This document shows positions 36,064-49,969 of a DNA stretch of 64,000 nucleotides, piece by piece; position 1 is the stretch's first letter; each line of letters starts with the position of its first letter. The notes beneath the pieces were generated by a model. That model saw only the letters and a program-made list of their open reading frames with translations, did no database searches and had not been told where the DNA came from. Position numbers and translations under genes: made by a program. This DNA is from Onthophagus taurus (lineage: Eukaryota; Arthropoda; Insecta; Coleoptera; Scarabaeidae): positions 10,917,001-10,981,000 of the forward strand of contig NC_091972.1 of assembly GCF_036711975.1 (NCBI RefSeq), in the 5' to 3' direction.

Positions 36064-39000
36064 ATAAAGTCTAAATATCGACAGATGTGAACAAAACTTG
36101 AGTCTTACATCTATCAGAGGGAAAAAGTGACAGTTTCTATATTTAAAAAACTAAATTTTGCAAATTGTAAACACGAGTAATGAACATTGTCATTAACCTT
36201 GCTTAATTAATTGCCTCCAATTAATGGTGTTAAAGTATATTAGGTAATTACACATCGCCGCCAAGGTCAAACGATTTTTAAAAGAAGAAAAGCAGATTTG
36301 TGCAACAATTTTATTAAGAAATGTAACATATCGGTTAGACATATCAATTATTTTAAGATATCATGTCATGACATTTATGTTGTTCAACCGATACATTTTA
36401 AACGTACAGTATGACATTAACTTGCAACAAATCCTATTCATGTTCATTGTTACTCGTGATATGAATGTCAATTCTGGAATGTTATTTTCTGGCATTCATA
36501 AATCACTTGGTTATATCAAAGATATTCGTTTGATTGAAGATTTATACACTGTCCTCAGTCACTGTAATTATTAAGAAATTAGTTATTAAATAATGTTTTA
36601 ATGTTCAGTTTGATTCTTTGGAGTTTCTAACTGGACTGTTTCATAAGTTGAATGGCGTTTAATGCCTTCAATAAGAATTGAAAGAACTTTTTCCCCTACC
36701 AAATCATTATGAAAACGTCATAAACGTCTTAATTTTGTTCGAGCATATTTACTAATCTTTTTAAAATTTAAACACTTAACTTGATAAGCTTAAACTTGGT
36801 ACGCAATGACTCTAATTGCTTCTATTGGATCAAATAACGATAATTGAAATAAATAATAATAATAAGAAAAATAATGGGTTCGCTTACGTGAGTGACTCTT
36901 GATTACGATTGTTGTATATTATCGGAGAGAAGGATTTGGTGGAGAACTTCAATGTTTACATTTCATCCATTAAATATTTTAGGGTACACTTCATTACAAG
37001 AAAAGCAGACCATAGGTTAAGTTCCTTCCATTCTTCGATATCATTCATTTTACAGAAAGTTGAACACGATTTTACACACGATAACAGAAAAAAAAAATAA
37101 CGGAAAATATGATCTCATTTCTGCTGTTAACTTTAGAATCGCGTTAATTGAATAAAACGACACTCAGCTCTCGCCAAAAATTATATTCGACCGTGTTTTG
37201 CAAGATACAATAAACAACTAACGCATTTTCAGGTAAATTTTATTATAAGTAAACCGGAGGGTTACGCAATAAATAATTTTTTGTCACTCCCGAACAAAAA
37301 GCACCGGGTTGAGTTGGGTTGGGTTGGAATACACTTTTATAGCAAATTTAATCAGCACTAATAAACTAACAATATTTGTAAAACGTCCATCGACAGATGA
37401 TGGTAAATTTCTTTACAGTACTTAATTAGATCGATTAACAATAATCGAAATAGATTTGGAGGCCCTCAAAACGTGTAGATCCATGAATATTTTCTTTTAC
37501 ATGATTACGATACATATTCTGTATGCGCAAAAAAAATTAATTAATCAACTAATTAATTATGGATGGATTAATAATTCTAATCTATACTCTCTAGATTTAT
37601 TTACCAAATCGTATCAAAACATTTTGGTATTGGTTATATATACATATATCAGTTTCGAAATTAAAGGACCACTTCTTGTAGATACTAAGTGACCTTCTTA
37701 GTACTTAAGCGGTATTCGGACTACCGGCACCCGCCTCCAGATGTTATCACCGTGTCTTGAAACTCGGGACCCCATAAAAGAGAGACTGCTCAGTGGCGTC
37801 TTTTATGTACCAAAAGGCACCGGCGATAAGATCGGCCCCGAACGCGGTTGTCTCGCCGCTTGCGTTAACGTCTTTAGCTGGGTGCGTGCGCTAATGAAGG
37901 GTAAGTGCGCTTTTATTGCAGGTAAAGATACGTCGCGGCGTCGCTATTAACTTTTATCGCTCGACAGAGTGGGCATTTGGCCGCCCGTTAACTACCCAGG
38001 AACGCAGTAAAATCCCTCGAGCGAATTTGACTTGCAAAAAATTAAGCTTATCACATGCACGTTCTTTTATGAAGGAAATATATCTTTCTTTTAAATATGT
38101 TGCTTGTGTAAAAAAAGAATAAAAAGGATTCAATGTATAGATTTAAACTTCAATCAGTTCCCGAGAACCTCAAGGTTGCAATTTGTGCAATTTTCTCTAA
38201 GAGAGTCCACTTTATTCCATCAGTATAGCTGTAGATGTCCTTTTCGATAGTCGAGACCACACCTGTCTCGCTCTACAGGATTGTCCTGAGGGTCCAATAT
38301 AATGACTTTATCGGAATACCTGCGGTTGGAGCGACCGCCTGCTTATTTTGTCCTAATCAGCGTTGAATTGTTTTTGTTTCGTCAGTAAAACTACGTATAG
38401 CTTGGGATGCGGCTATTGTCCTCTTGTAGCAAGGTGAATTTCGAAGAAGCACCTGCTCCAAATTCCATCGAATCACGCTTTACACCCATTGGGTTTTGTT
38501 TTTTTATCGACCCACGTTATCGTTGTTTTATGTTTTTTAATCTTTGCCGGCGTGAATAATTGATTCGGAAGCAGAAGGAGGTTTGTTTTTAGATTTGCAA
38601 GGCGGGTCGATTCAGGTAAGCAATGACCAGAACGAATAAAGGTGAAAACAAAAGGACATGCCAAACTTTTACCTAAAGGGGCACCCTCTTCTCGTGCGCA
38701 ATTAAGTGCAGCGCAATTAATTTCCCTTCTGTATCTTATCTGACGGTGAGTATTTCCTTTAATTTACTCGCCAAACGGGGTTTTAATTAAAGCCGTGAAT
38801 CGGGCAAGCGCAAAACTTCGCGACCAGAGCGTCTCTCTTTTACCCAACGGCGCTTCATCTGCTACAATTATGCAAAACTTAAATTATTTCCTTGGATTTA
38901 AATTACTCCCTAGCAGGACAACCAATTTTTATCTCGTTACCCGAAACGCGGTAAACAAATATTTTTCTAAGTGTTTTACTTCTCAAACTTAATTAAATTG

Positions 39001-39635
39001 GATTTTAACAATTTTATTTTTTTAATTACACTTAGACAAAAATTTAATAATTATTTCACATTTATAGAAACCATTTATTTAACCAGCAAATTTATTCTTA
39101 TTCAAACCTTGTGAATAGGTTCCATAGCGCCATCTATCATTCAATGTGTTAACTTTCTCGTTTTATATATGCTACTGTAATAAATCTTAAGATTTACCAA
39201 AATGAGTTGGTAAATGTCTGGATTTTTTTAAACAAGAGATAATTTTTCTGGCTTTTACCGACTAAATATAAACGTACATGCTAAGTTTTACCAATAACCG
39301 TTCATAAAGATAGCGAAATGACACTTTTGCATTGAAAGTTTCATTTCACTATGAAGTATACATATATATTCCTTCCTTTGTATATTTGTCCTTGTCGATA
39401 TAAAAATTATTATTGCTCTTGCTAGCTACAAGCTCAGAACATGCACCGAACACGTCTATACGTGTCTATTTTTCAACATTTACTTTTTTAGAAGATTTAC
39501 CGAATGAATGGTGGTAAAACTTCGAAATGAACGATGATCAATGATCACAGAACAGTTAGGATTTTTACCATTCAAAGTTGGTAAATGTTAGATTTCACTG
39601 GAAAATCTTATGATTTACCGTAGTTCGGGCTTTTA
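36064..39635. other. Non-coding sequence
   Basis: No supported gene. Immediately after the piggyBac relic a frame (36368-36574) is open but unrecognised. A short (TTGGG)n-like run occurs at 37311-37327, as in the loop of the hairpin near 9000. Chance frames occur at 37456-38122. Confidence 0.5.
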
Positions 39636-40988
39636 CAGTAACATATAAAACCTCGATATAACTAACCTTGTTAGAACAGACTTCGGATATAACGGACAAA
39701 ATATGTTAGTTCTAGATCTAGTGTTAGTTCTAGTGCTAGCCTTAGTTCTAGCTTTAGTTGTTATTTAGCGCTACGTTCGTTGTTGTATACTTTTATTGAA
39801 GTGACATTAGACCTAGAACTACATTCGGGATTAGCCGTCTTAAGAGACGAACGACTAAACCCGAGTATTTCTAGTTCTAGGTCTAATATTAGTTCTAGTG
39901 ATAGTGCTAGGCAGTCCTAGTTTGCACTAGATATCGCTATGTTGTATATTTTTATTAAACTAACAATAAAACTAGAACTAACACTAGACCTAGAACTAGA
40001 AACATTCTAGTTCTAGAATATTAATAAAACTCTGGGTTAACGATGAAAGAAAATGGAATAATGTGTTATGTTAATTTTTGATAGAAAAGTGATTTCTTAA
40101 CGATAAACACGTGTGTAAAATTTCATAAACTTGTAGATCGGTACTTTTTTAGAAAGAGATATTCTTTGAAGAAGAGTTTTCTTGAAACTTTATACAACCT
40201 ACTCTGTTGATATGTCCTTGATTCATTTAACGAAGCAACTTATAATTTTAACTCCTCAACATTGACGGTAATTATAACTATCTTTATCTAAAAAATCTGT
40301 AACTAACAACCTATCGATACTTCCAGTCGTGCCCGATGAAGGAATAAGATAATTTCGAAACATGTCTCACCGAATTTAAAATAAAATAAACCATTTTCAT
40401 CGTTAACCCAGAGTTTTATTAATATTCATATTGAACGATGAATATAGAATCCACCATCGCCAAACTTCTAGTTCTAGGTCTAGTGTTAGTTCTAGTTTTA
40501 ATTGTGATTCAGTGCTAGGTTGTATATTTTTAATGTAAACTAACACTATATCTAGAACTAGAAACATTCGGGTTTATATCTATAGATATAGTGTTAGTTC
40601 TATTTATACTCGTTCCGCAAATATCTGAGTCTATGATGCAAATGAGTTAAGTTATATGGATTTAATACAAAAAAGTATTAGTGCTGGATCTAAAACTAAA
40701 ACTAACACTAGACCTAGAACTAGAAACATGCGGGTTTAGCCCCACGTCTCTTAAGACGGCTATACCCTAATGTTTCTAGTTCTAAGTCTAGTATTAGTTC
40801 TAGTTTTAATTCTTATTCAGAGCTGACGTCACAAACGGGCCTTCGAGCTGTGCACCTGTTTTCTTGATATAGCACTCCTCCAGATAGTTGTCCGAATTTG
40901 TGTACATTAAAATTCTTCATATAACAAACTTTTAGCCATATCGGACATTCCCTTCCCCGTATAAATCCATTATATCGAGATTTTACTA
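39636..40988 (+). mobile_element. Fold-back/pogo-end element, copy 5 (most complete), with a nested MITE
   Basis: The left end contains AAAACCTCGATATAAC and CTTCGGATATAACGGACAAA (39646-39700). The right end carries the inverse, TATATCGAGATTTTACTA (40971-40988). The interior is several TCTAGTTCTAGGTCTAGTG hairpins: 39700-39915, one split by a MITE (39965-40017 plus about 40465-40500), 40550-40605 and 40685-40808 (loop CACGTCTCTTAAGACG). No protein is encoded. Length is about 1.35 kb including the 410-bp MITE. Confidence 0.72.
40017..40426 (+). mobile_element. ~410-bp MITE nested in fold-back copy 5
   Basis: Near-perfect terminal inverted repeats of about 31 bp: the left end reads AATATTAATAAAACTCTGGG then TTAACGATGA, and the right end TCATCGTTAACCCAGAG then TTTTATTAATATT. 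It splits a TCTAGTTCTAG hairpin arm, since the arm sequence stops at 40016 and matching arm sequence reappears at about 40465. The interior has no coding frame. The target duplication cannot be fixed because the ends are palindromic AT sequence. Confidence 0.8.
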
Positions 40989-43920
40989 TAATAATAATCA
41001 TGGTTTTTATACAATATTTGGTATACCCTACTTTTAAATTAAAATTATTAAAAGAAAGTAAGTTGAAATTAGACAGATGCAACTCTCAATTAAATTAAAT
41101 TAGGGAAGCTATAAGAAATTTGGAAAGGGGCATCCCTGAAGGGCCTTCTTGATATATGATATCGCCTAAATTTTTTTGTCCGTTAGGGTAGTATACCCTT
41201 CATTTATTTGATGGAGCATGATGCACCTGTATCTAACCTACCTACAAATAGAAACAACCTAACCTTTTTATTTTTGGTTTTTAACATTATAAAATTTAGG
41301 CAACTAAATCAAATTTAATTTACACTACATACTTAACAACAGTTCCGTATTTTCAAGTGTTTGTAATTTGGAGCATAAGCGGTCTACTTTGCCAAAAATC
41401 TCTCAACACGCTCAATGTTGGCGTAAAACAGGGAGTTCCCTTTGGCTCCAAAGTTTCAAGTACACGGACTAAAACAGCTGACCCAATTACTTTACGGCAA
41501 CGTTAACGCTACGTAATCGTTGGATACGTGCACCGGAGGCGGTGTAAAACAGGTTGGGATAACAAGACCAGATTCACCTACGTTGCATTTATTTTATAAC
41601 CGCTCCGTGGGGCGTATAACCTACAGTATGTTCGGGACGTGGCCTTCTCGTATCCGATAAACATTGTAAACCTTTGCCACACTACTCGTTGTTTCGCCGG
41701 AAATTTCCGCTTCGGGGAATACGTTTCCAAAAACAATGTCACAACCATCATAGTAACAAATAGAGGTGTTTGTTTTGCGATTTTTTTAACGAGATTTAGC
41801 CCAGGTTAATTAAAACTGTCGGGTGATGGTAATTTCCAAAAACAGTGTTCACAAATCGGCTTGATTACAACCGATTTGTTTTGATGTCACAAACAGAAAT
41901 TTCTGTACCAGTAAATTGTAGGCGTTACATGCCGGAGTTTTGATGGTTTTGCCACGCCTTTGCGAATGAGACCCCCTTTATTATTATTACCGTCGTCACC
42001 ATTAAACAAGCCCGCCATTGCTTCAGCTAATTTTTATGTGCACGCGAGCGTAAAAAATTACATGGCAGATGTTCAATACGATGGCGACAACAAAGACCAC
42101 CTCCATTGTTTGAAAATCCCATCAAATTAACTTTATCGTGAAAACCTTCCATAATTCAAATTTTTTTTTGTAGTCTACAAACTATAATTAAAAGAAAAAT
42201 CCTTTTTTTAACTACAAAAAACCTCCGAGATTGCACGCTCAAATGACAACGTCTCCTTTTCAAATAAAAGAGCAAAATGGAGACTATGCGACGTCTACGG
42301 TACGACTTCATCAGACGAGCCCTTGACGCAGAACTTGTTTAACGTGAAAATTGCTCGCAAACGAAACGGGGGTGCAATTACAGGCCTCGGCGGGGGGCCC
42401 GTCGACGACTTGCCGAAGTAGGAACGATGCATCCGATATTACGAAGAAGTTTAAATTGTGCCGACCGCGTCGCGGTCTCCCCCCGAAACCCGACGAGACG
42501 CAAGTTTGCTCGGTTTGGATTACTTTGGATCGTATTAAACTGTGAATAATTCGCAGCGGGGGCGGCGGTACCCGCGGGTGGTAATATTCCTACCTTTTGA
42601 GAGGTTGTAATAAGCTGGAGCTTGCGGTTTAAATAGGAAGACTGTGTCTTGTTTTGATTGCTTTTTAGTCCGAATACCACAGAGATGACACTTGTATACA
42701 AAATTTTAGTCTAAAGATATAAATAGTCTTTATTGAGCAACCGAAGCGAAATTAGTACTTTAAACCTTCAAAATAAATTACAGTATCCATAATTAAAGGG
42801 TTTGCTGCAAAAACGGGTCAGTTCCACATTTTTTAATTTTATTGTATTCATAAAATCTTTTTATAAGTAGGACTTAACTGAGCAAAAGGTCTCTTTAATT
42901 TAAAAAAAGAAAATATGTGTGTTGTAACAAACATGATGAAAAACATGTTATAAATGTTGCCTTGTTATAAAATGGGATGCTTCTTGCACTAATTTCTACT
43001 GTTTTGATTCAACGACGATTTATTGGCTCTGCAGATATTAAGCCTGATAAATAAATATCTTATTTGTGCTAGTTACCAATGTTACAAAACTGTTTCAGAA
43101 CACTGTACCTTTAAACATCATTTATTTTCGAAAAGCATCTATACATGCATTTAGAATCTTGTCTGGTCAATCTTGCAGTTATTATCTCTATACTTCTCCA
43201 GATAACATCTTCTTTCTCTTTAGGTTTCTTACTTTTTATTATATTATGTCTTTAGATACTTAGATTTCTTATTCTGCAGAAGGAGGGATTTGCAGAAGTT
43301 AAGGATCTGCATGTGGTAACTCTTCGCGACCTATACTGATCATTGTGTTGGGATGGCATGATGCTTGGGTCACTACGTCGTCCGTGTAGGAAGTTTCTTC
43401 GTCTCTCTATAACAAAATACGATAATACTTATGATTGGCATAATGATCAATGGACGCTGTAATCGGAGCTGATCTAGACCAATAAGTTGCCCAGTAAATG
43501 ACGAAAAAGTTACATTAATTTTAAAAAGTATCCATTGTGATCTAGATATCTTAGCATTTGTGCACGCATGATACAGTTGCTGCAAGACTTATTTTCTGCT
43601 AGGTATGGTTAAAAATATTGAAAATTAAATAATCGGTGTCCTGCATGATTCGAATAAAAAAATTTGTAAAAGGAAGCTTACAATTTATATAATCTTTCAA
43701 TATTCTGGATTTTGTTGGATTTAAAAGTATTAGTTCAGCCGAAATAATTGTCAGATGATAAATGGGATTTTATTGTGAAAATTTTTGCATTTGCTAATCT
43801 AACTACTACTATCAATGCGAAATTTATAGCCACTCGTAAGGAAGTTTGTCTCATTTATGAAATGAAGTAATTTTGCTTTTCTTCTTGCTCTTTTAAATGA
43901 CTTATAATATAATTGTATAT
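40989..43920. other. Non-coding sequence
   Basis: No supported gene. A GC-rich stretch near 42350-42590 gives long frames on both strands (42351-42545 plus, 42378-42701 minus), which I attribute to composition. Confidence 0.5.
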
Positions 43921-44631
43921 GTTATAAGGAAAGTCGATTCTACACTAAAAGTTCACTCTACCTACGTGAAGTCCACTCTTATTGGTCTTTTCAGTAAATG
44001 TTGATTAAAAGCGAAAAGTGTTGAATTTTGAGCAACATTTACTAGTCAGAGTTGACTATACTTAGAGAAAGTATACTCTCGCTGTCTTGAATTACTAAAA
44101 CTTGACTTTTTACTAGGAAAGGATCTACTAGCTAATAAAAAACACACAAAAAGACAAAACTTTTATTAATACATAAAGAGACAGAAATGTTTATAAAAAA
44201 CCAATAAAAATGCAAAACCTTTGTAATACATACAGATAGAAATGTTTATCATTTATTATAGCAAGGCAAAGATTTGTGACACTTTGAGTTGCAAAGCACA
44301 CCTTTCTTCTTACACATGCACTTCATGGATTTGCATTTAGTGCTGCAAAAGCATTTAAAAAATCCTTACCCACTTCCAAGTGATTGTGAAGTTGCAACAG
44401 TCCTCACAGCTATTGTTTTATCCATAGGAACTTCATTTTTCAAAAAGTTTTAGCGTGCGCACCGAGCAGTATCTGTGAATCAACTTTTACTAAACCACAG
44501 CAGCTATAATTAACTTTTCCTATGATAAGTTGATCTGTTTGTTTTCAATCAACTGTTACTGACACTTTTAGTAAGAGTCGACTTTATCTAGGTAGAGTCA
44601 ACTCTTACTAATAATCGACTTTCCTTGTAAC
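43921..44631 (-). mobile_element. 711-bp Ginger-like deletion derivative with 4-bp target duplication
   Basis: Terminal inverted repeats of about 62 bp (roughly 75-80% alike): the left end GTTATAAGGAAAGTCGATT, and the inverse of the right end GTTACAAGGAAAGTCGATT. The flanking bases are ATAT on both sides (43917-43920 and 44632-44635), consistent with a 4-bp target duplication. The minus strand encodes a cysteine-rich tail (44249-44410) of a kind found at the C-terminus of integrase-like proteins. The central integrase is absent, so this looks like an internally deleted copy. The superfamily name is inferred from target-duplication length plus tail. Confidence 0.75.
44249..44410 (-). pseudogene. 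Remnant of a cysteine-rich (CXC-type) C-terminal tail of an integrase-like transposon protein
   Basis: The minus strand reads TVATSQSLGSG, one stop codon (44368-44366), GFFKCFCSTKC, then the spacing C-x4-C-x-C-KKKG-x2-C-x3-CH-x5-C and a natural stop TGA (44251-44249). The KC-x-C...CKKKG-x-LCNSKCH pattern is typical of the zinc-binding tail found in KRBA2-like/Ginger-type integrase proteins in insects and relatives. The upstream catalytic region is not present. The single stop in the middle and the truncation show it is not functional. Confidence 0.65.
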
Positions 44632-44635
44632 ATAT

Positions 44636-47600
44636 ACATATGTTGAGATGCTTTTCGTATAATTTTAATGTTGGCCTCATACACTTTAAGGATGTCTTAG
44701 GATAAATAAATTTGAATTTGTATTATAATTGGTATTTCTTGTTGGTTTACTCTACTTTTGTTATCAATTTGTTGTGCTTCATATAGTAGTAGTATAGGAC
44801 AGTTGAATTACCCGATATAGCTTTTATGATTAATCCTAGAACATTAATTGCATCTCTGCTTGTATCCCTTCTAATGTTGTTATTCGGACGACGGTGGCTT
44901 GTACGTCGCCATCTGGAACAATGCCATAATACTCGTGCCGTTTGAGCGTCCACATCTATGGTGTCATTATCATTTATTTTTATGATAGGATAATCGCCAA
45001 AATATCGTTTATAATTTTGTTACTTTTTGTACATTTTCAACATAAACTTTTTCTTCGACGTTCTAAGTTGTAATTATAACTTTTCCGAGTTGTCTTTCTT
45101 AAATTTATTCTAATTTTGTCTTTTTCTCTTAAATTTAGGTACATAATTGCAACCCACACATTTATAAGAATTAATTTGATATCGGAATTTAATACAAGGT
45201 GGAAGTCTCACCCCATTGCTGTTAATCACATTTATACGAAGTTATCAAAAAACATAATTAATGCAATGAAATTATATCTGGATAATAATAATTTTAGAAA
45301 TGCATTTTTTTAAACAACTTTTCATTTTTATTGAAAGATAATAAATTGAAGCTGTTGTAATATCGAGGCGTGTTTACGACCAAATTTCCTCAATAAAAAC
45401 GGACCGTAAATACTGAACGGTCAATAATAAAGTTATAACTAGAGGTAAGCCGCTAAATAAAAACAGACGCTGCGACTCTAAACCCGAGCGGAAACGGCAA
45501 TATAGTTAAATTTATAGCTACCATTCGGTCAGATGTGTAGAGCCACGGACGGGATATCTCGTAAAATTCCCACCGTATGGTCGGTGTACGTTCAAGTCCG
45601 CGTAACACGTCTAAAAATCTCGTCCCCCTTTTTCCATCACGAGGAGATGATGTAAATGGCTTAATTTAAAAGAGGGAAAGGTTTGGTTATAACACGACCT
45701 TAGGTTTTGAAGTAATTTATCTGTCTGCTCGTGGCTCACGCAACCTGTCATTATATTACCTTCTTCTCCTACGTAATTAGGTACCATCTCGTCTAGAGAA
45801 GCGAGAACAAAAAGATAATCACCACATTCATGCTACCGTTTCTCGAAAAGGTTTTATCGTGGTGGTTTATAAGTGGATAACTAACGTTATCGGTATTGTT
45901 AGCGCACGTTTAGTTACGGAGAGAATATAAAGCTATTAATCCGTTTTTTGGATTGCTTTGAACGCTGAAAACGTCCGTGCTATTGTCCGCCCGTTTCGGA
46001 AACAAAGAAATCGGCACAAAGAGTTTACCACAAAGAAATAAGTAATCCAATTTCTATTTGTGAAGAGGTGAGCGGCCAACTGTACCACACAGATATTCGA
46101 GCTTTACAGCAAAACCGGCACGTCCACGTTGTTGTATCACAGTCATAATAGAAAATTGGATATGATTATCTGGCCCACGCAGTTCAATAAACATTTCGTT
46201 CCGGCACGAATTTGAATTTGAACGCGGCCATTGTATTGAGTTGGTGAACGGGAACGGAGACAGCGGCTCCCTCGGTGATGAACAACACCAATGAAAGACA
46301 ATGGAACTAATGGGCAGATAACATCCAAAGCCCGTAATCAAAATGGGGCACAAATTGACGTTTTGTTCAAAAAGGTATAACGTAATTTTCAATTCAAAAC
46401 ATTTCATCGTTCCATTTACAACAATCGTATCACAAAATAACTGAATATTTTTATAATTATTTCATTTTCAATTTATTGTTCGTAGAAAACGTGATGTTAT
46501 TTTAAATCGAAGCCATACTTATATTTATTTTATTTGTAATAATGGCGGAGGAGCCGGTATACGGTTTATTTTTTAATAACTCGCTTTGTTTTTTTTAATA
46601 TTGATTCTCTTTATTTTATTTGATTTATCGAGATTCTCTATGAGAGCAATAAAAGATATTAAGTTTTAATTACAAAAAAATGTGATTACTCACCATTATT
46701 TGAAAAGATTGAGAAAATTGTTATATTAAATTTGTTATATTTAGTATCTTGTATATACCGAATATTATCAACGAACACAATCTGTAAATACAGAGAGCTG
46801 ATTAATATATCGATAGACGAGCTCAACACATACATGCTCAATACAAGAGCCGATCTGGCACAAGATCTATGGAACACAAGCAAAAGAGATTCCAAAAAAG
46901 TTTAATACAATACAAAATTCGCAATGGAGTGTCCTCCTGTCTGACAGTACTGATCAATATGCAGGGTTCCAACTCATTACGTCATTTTAAAATGGCCATA
47001 ACTTATAATGCAAAAATCATACAGCACCATTCGAGAGCGCATTTTGAAGGGTAAGTTTACTCACTTTCAGCTGCAGTAGCAACAACATTCCTTATCTTTC
47101 TGCAATAGTTTACCATACTTTGAGTTTGAGTATTAAAGAAAAGAATATCAAAAAAAATAATAATGTAAGCACTCTGAGTTGTCTGGTTTTTCTATTGATT
47201 TCTCATCCGTTATCCTAAATTATTCCAAAATTGTTGCCGCTTTTCAAATTCGTGAGCTTCTTTCGTTTCCCAACCCAACCCATTATCAGTGCAGATATCA
47301 AGATAACAAATATATCTTACTTTACAGAGGTTATTATCACTAAAAAGTTTTTTATACATTTTTGAAATTGAATTTGAAAATCAATCCAATTAATATTTCG
47401 TTTTAATGATAGCGGAATTTTAAATTAGTGTTTAACAAAAATATTATCAAAAATATACTAATTATATTTAATCTGTTTCTTTAATAAAACAAAAGTTAAT
47501 CTATAAATAACTTTAAATCAGCTTAAAGTATCCAACGAACCCTCCTCGCAACATTTAAGACAATCTCGAGCTCGACCCTAAACGCAGTTTAAAAGTTTTA

Positions 47601-49969
47601 AAAGCTCTGCACAGTCGTTACAGTTTAGAAATGCCTTCCTCATTTCCTAGAAAAGTTCGCAAGACGACAAAAGAAACTGCGGCAAAGTGAATAATTAAGG
47701 AAATGCCATTATCGTAACCGTCTTTCGAACGATTTCCGATGACCGTTACCAAACCCTTCAAATCAGACGCTTTTATTCTCGCTCTGGTTAAAATTCTCGA
47801 ATCGAAGTAATCTCAAAGGTAAAGGTAAGTACGAAATGCCCTGTCTAAAATCCTTGTGTAAAAAGGTTTCCCGTTCCGGAATATTGATTGTCGAGTTCCC
47901 GGACCGCAACCTTAAGTAGATTTGCGGGGCGGATTGTTTAAATCAGCGTTAACAATACCGCGGCTGAAATTATCGGCCCATTAGCGAGTATAATTCTCTT
48001 CGGGCGAGCTTTCCTCGAACTACTTAAGAACTCTCGAGAGCGCGAACTACCCTTCCTAATGGCGGCGTTGAATTTTAAATCGGCTCTATGGATTCTACGA
48101 AAGGAGAAATCTAGACGAAACTCCAAGGAAATTAATACCTTCGAGTTAAAATAATAGGATATATTTGAATTATAAGGCTATAAAAAGTTGATTTTTTAAT
48201 ATATGAAGTTTTAAAAAACATTGAAAAGCTTTGCGTAGCTCCTAGGGAAAACAAATTTTCTTGAAGTAAAACTTGGGATTTCAGTCGAACGGTCGCGAAG
48301 TTTTTAATTCTTCGGTGCGGTTGCAGTTTGCAACCGCTATTCTCGAAAACTTGCAACTTGCGCAGTTTAATTTCCATAATCCCAAGGGAAAAAGACCAAG
48401 CGCCCTAATCGCCCTTTTCATTAAGATGACAATGCATGGCGAAGAAGAAACAATTCCAACCTCTTTGCATGAGAACGCAAAGTTTCACACCGTACAAGAG
48501 ACTCTCTACGTGCGTGCCAACGTTTATTTCTGCAATTTGGATTTTCACCATTATTTCCAAGATGACCGACTTAAAACTTCTAAAACTTTTCGCGGAATAA
48601 CAGAAACGGTTGGGTTCATAATTGTTCAGTGAATATTGTATGCTTTTACTTAAAACTTATTTTAACTTAAAAACTTATTTCAACTTAAAAAGTTATTTCA
48701 ATATTAAAACTTTAAAACGTTATTCTCGTTATTGACCTTCCCAGTAACTTTATATTTAAACCCGAAGGTGAGAAAATCATCTTTTTAGTAATCACCGTTG
48801 ATGATTTGAAGGTGGAACAAAAAATTTGGAAGGGTCACACCGTTCGTTGTAAATCATGCGGGATAAGCCGTCAAAAAGAAGACCGCTCCTGTTATTAGGA
48901 CGAAAGTTGCTCGCCTCACTGACAGCTGAACTAAATCGTTCATAATGGTCGAATGCCGCTAAGTAAGCGGTCAACGATTTTCCTGCAGCCTACGGTAGCG
49001 TGAAAGCAGAAGGGACTCAAAATGGTGATTAGCGTGTGCGTGTATGCTCGTTAGGACTGAGCCGACACACATAAAGCTTAAAAAGTCGGCCTCGTATATG
49101 AAATTAAGACGTTACGAACTATGGGGCTTGAAAGATATCACGAAGGGATGAGTAATAAGGCGGCAATCATGGTTGATTTTAATGGGTTGAGTTCTAGTCC
49201 CGACTATTGTTGGTTTTTTTTAGTGTTGGAATTTTAAGTTGTATTCACGAGATTTTTTGTTTGAAAATACTTTGACTGGTTTCATTGTTATCGAATACAA
49301 TAAAATATGTTCTTATAGTAAGGACAGGATCTGTAGAGTTTGAAAGCAATTTCAATAATGCACGAAATTCAATAAATCGAAAATGGTCCAAGAAGTCCAC
49401 CTTAATAGTGAATAGCGGTCAAGAACGACCATTTCAATCGATATGCTCCAATTGAGATATCTTATTCAAGGGTAAATCATTCGTTGGGGAATTACAAAAA
49501 ATAATTCAAAAAGGTACTTCTTTTCTGTATATTTTAATATAGACTGCGCTGTAGTTGCAGATATTATTCTGGTGCAAACCTTTCGAGAAGCTGCTCACGT
49601 TCAACCGCCATATCATTGTGTTCTATCCGATTTATGTGCCGTTCTGGCCACCCAGAGTCGCGTTCGGCATACTTTATAACTTTCTCCTTCCCTTTCAAAC
49701 AATATCTGCGGATTTAATAGTTTTCTAGCTACGAATTTAAGAACCATAACATCATATGTTATCATTATGTTTTAATTTCATTAAATTTAATTAACTTTTT
49801 GTATAATGAATTCTTCTACATAATTTCGATAACAGTTTAAATTTAGTTACACAAGCATGACCAAGAAAGATAAAAAATATTTTTAAACGGTTACAATATT
49901 AAGAAATAAAATTCATTGCCGTTATCAGTGTGTAAGAATACGCGTTATAGGCCACGTAAGAAAATCGTT
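44636..49969. other. Non-coding sequence
   Basis: No supported gene in about 5.3 kb before the synthetase cluster. Frames at 46054-46407 minus, 48132-48377 minus and 48273-48632 plus overlap one another or lack any recognisable domain. TCAGT at 49925-49929 could be an initiator for gene A. Confidence 0.5.

Noticed and set aside
42351..42701. Overlapping frames on both strands
   Set aside because: Sits in a GC-rich patch; both strands are open, which points to composition and not coding.
46054..46407. 117-codon minus-strand frame
   Set aside because: No known domain, and another frame is open on the same strand within it.
48273..48632. 119-codon plus-strand frame
   Set aside because: Starts from a non-ATG codon, lacks motifs and splice partners, and is opposed by another open frame.
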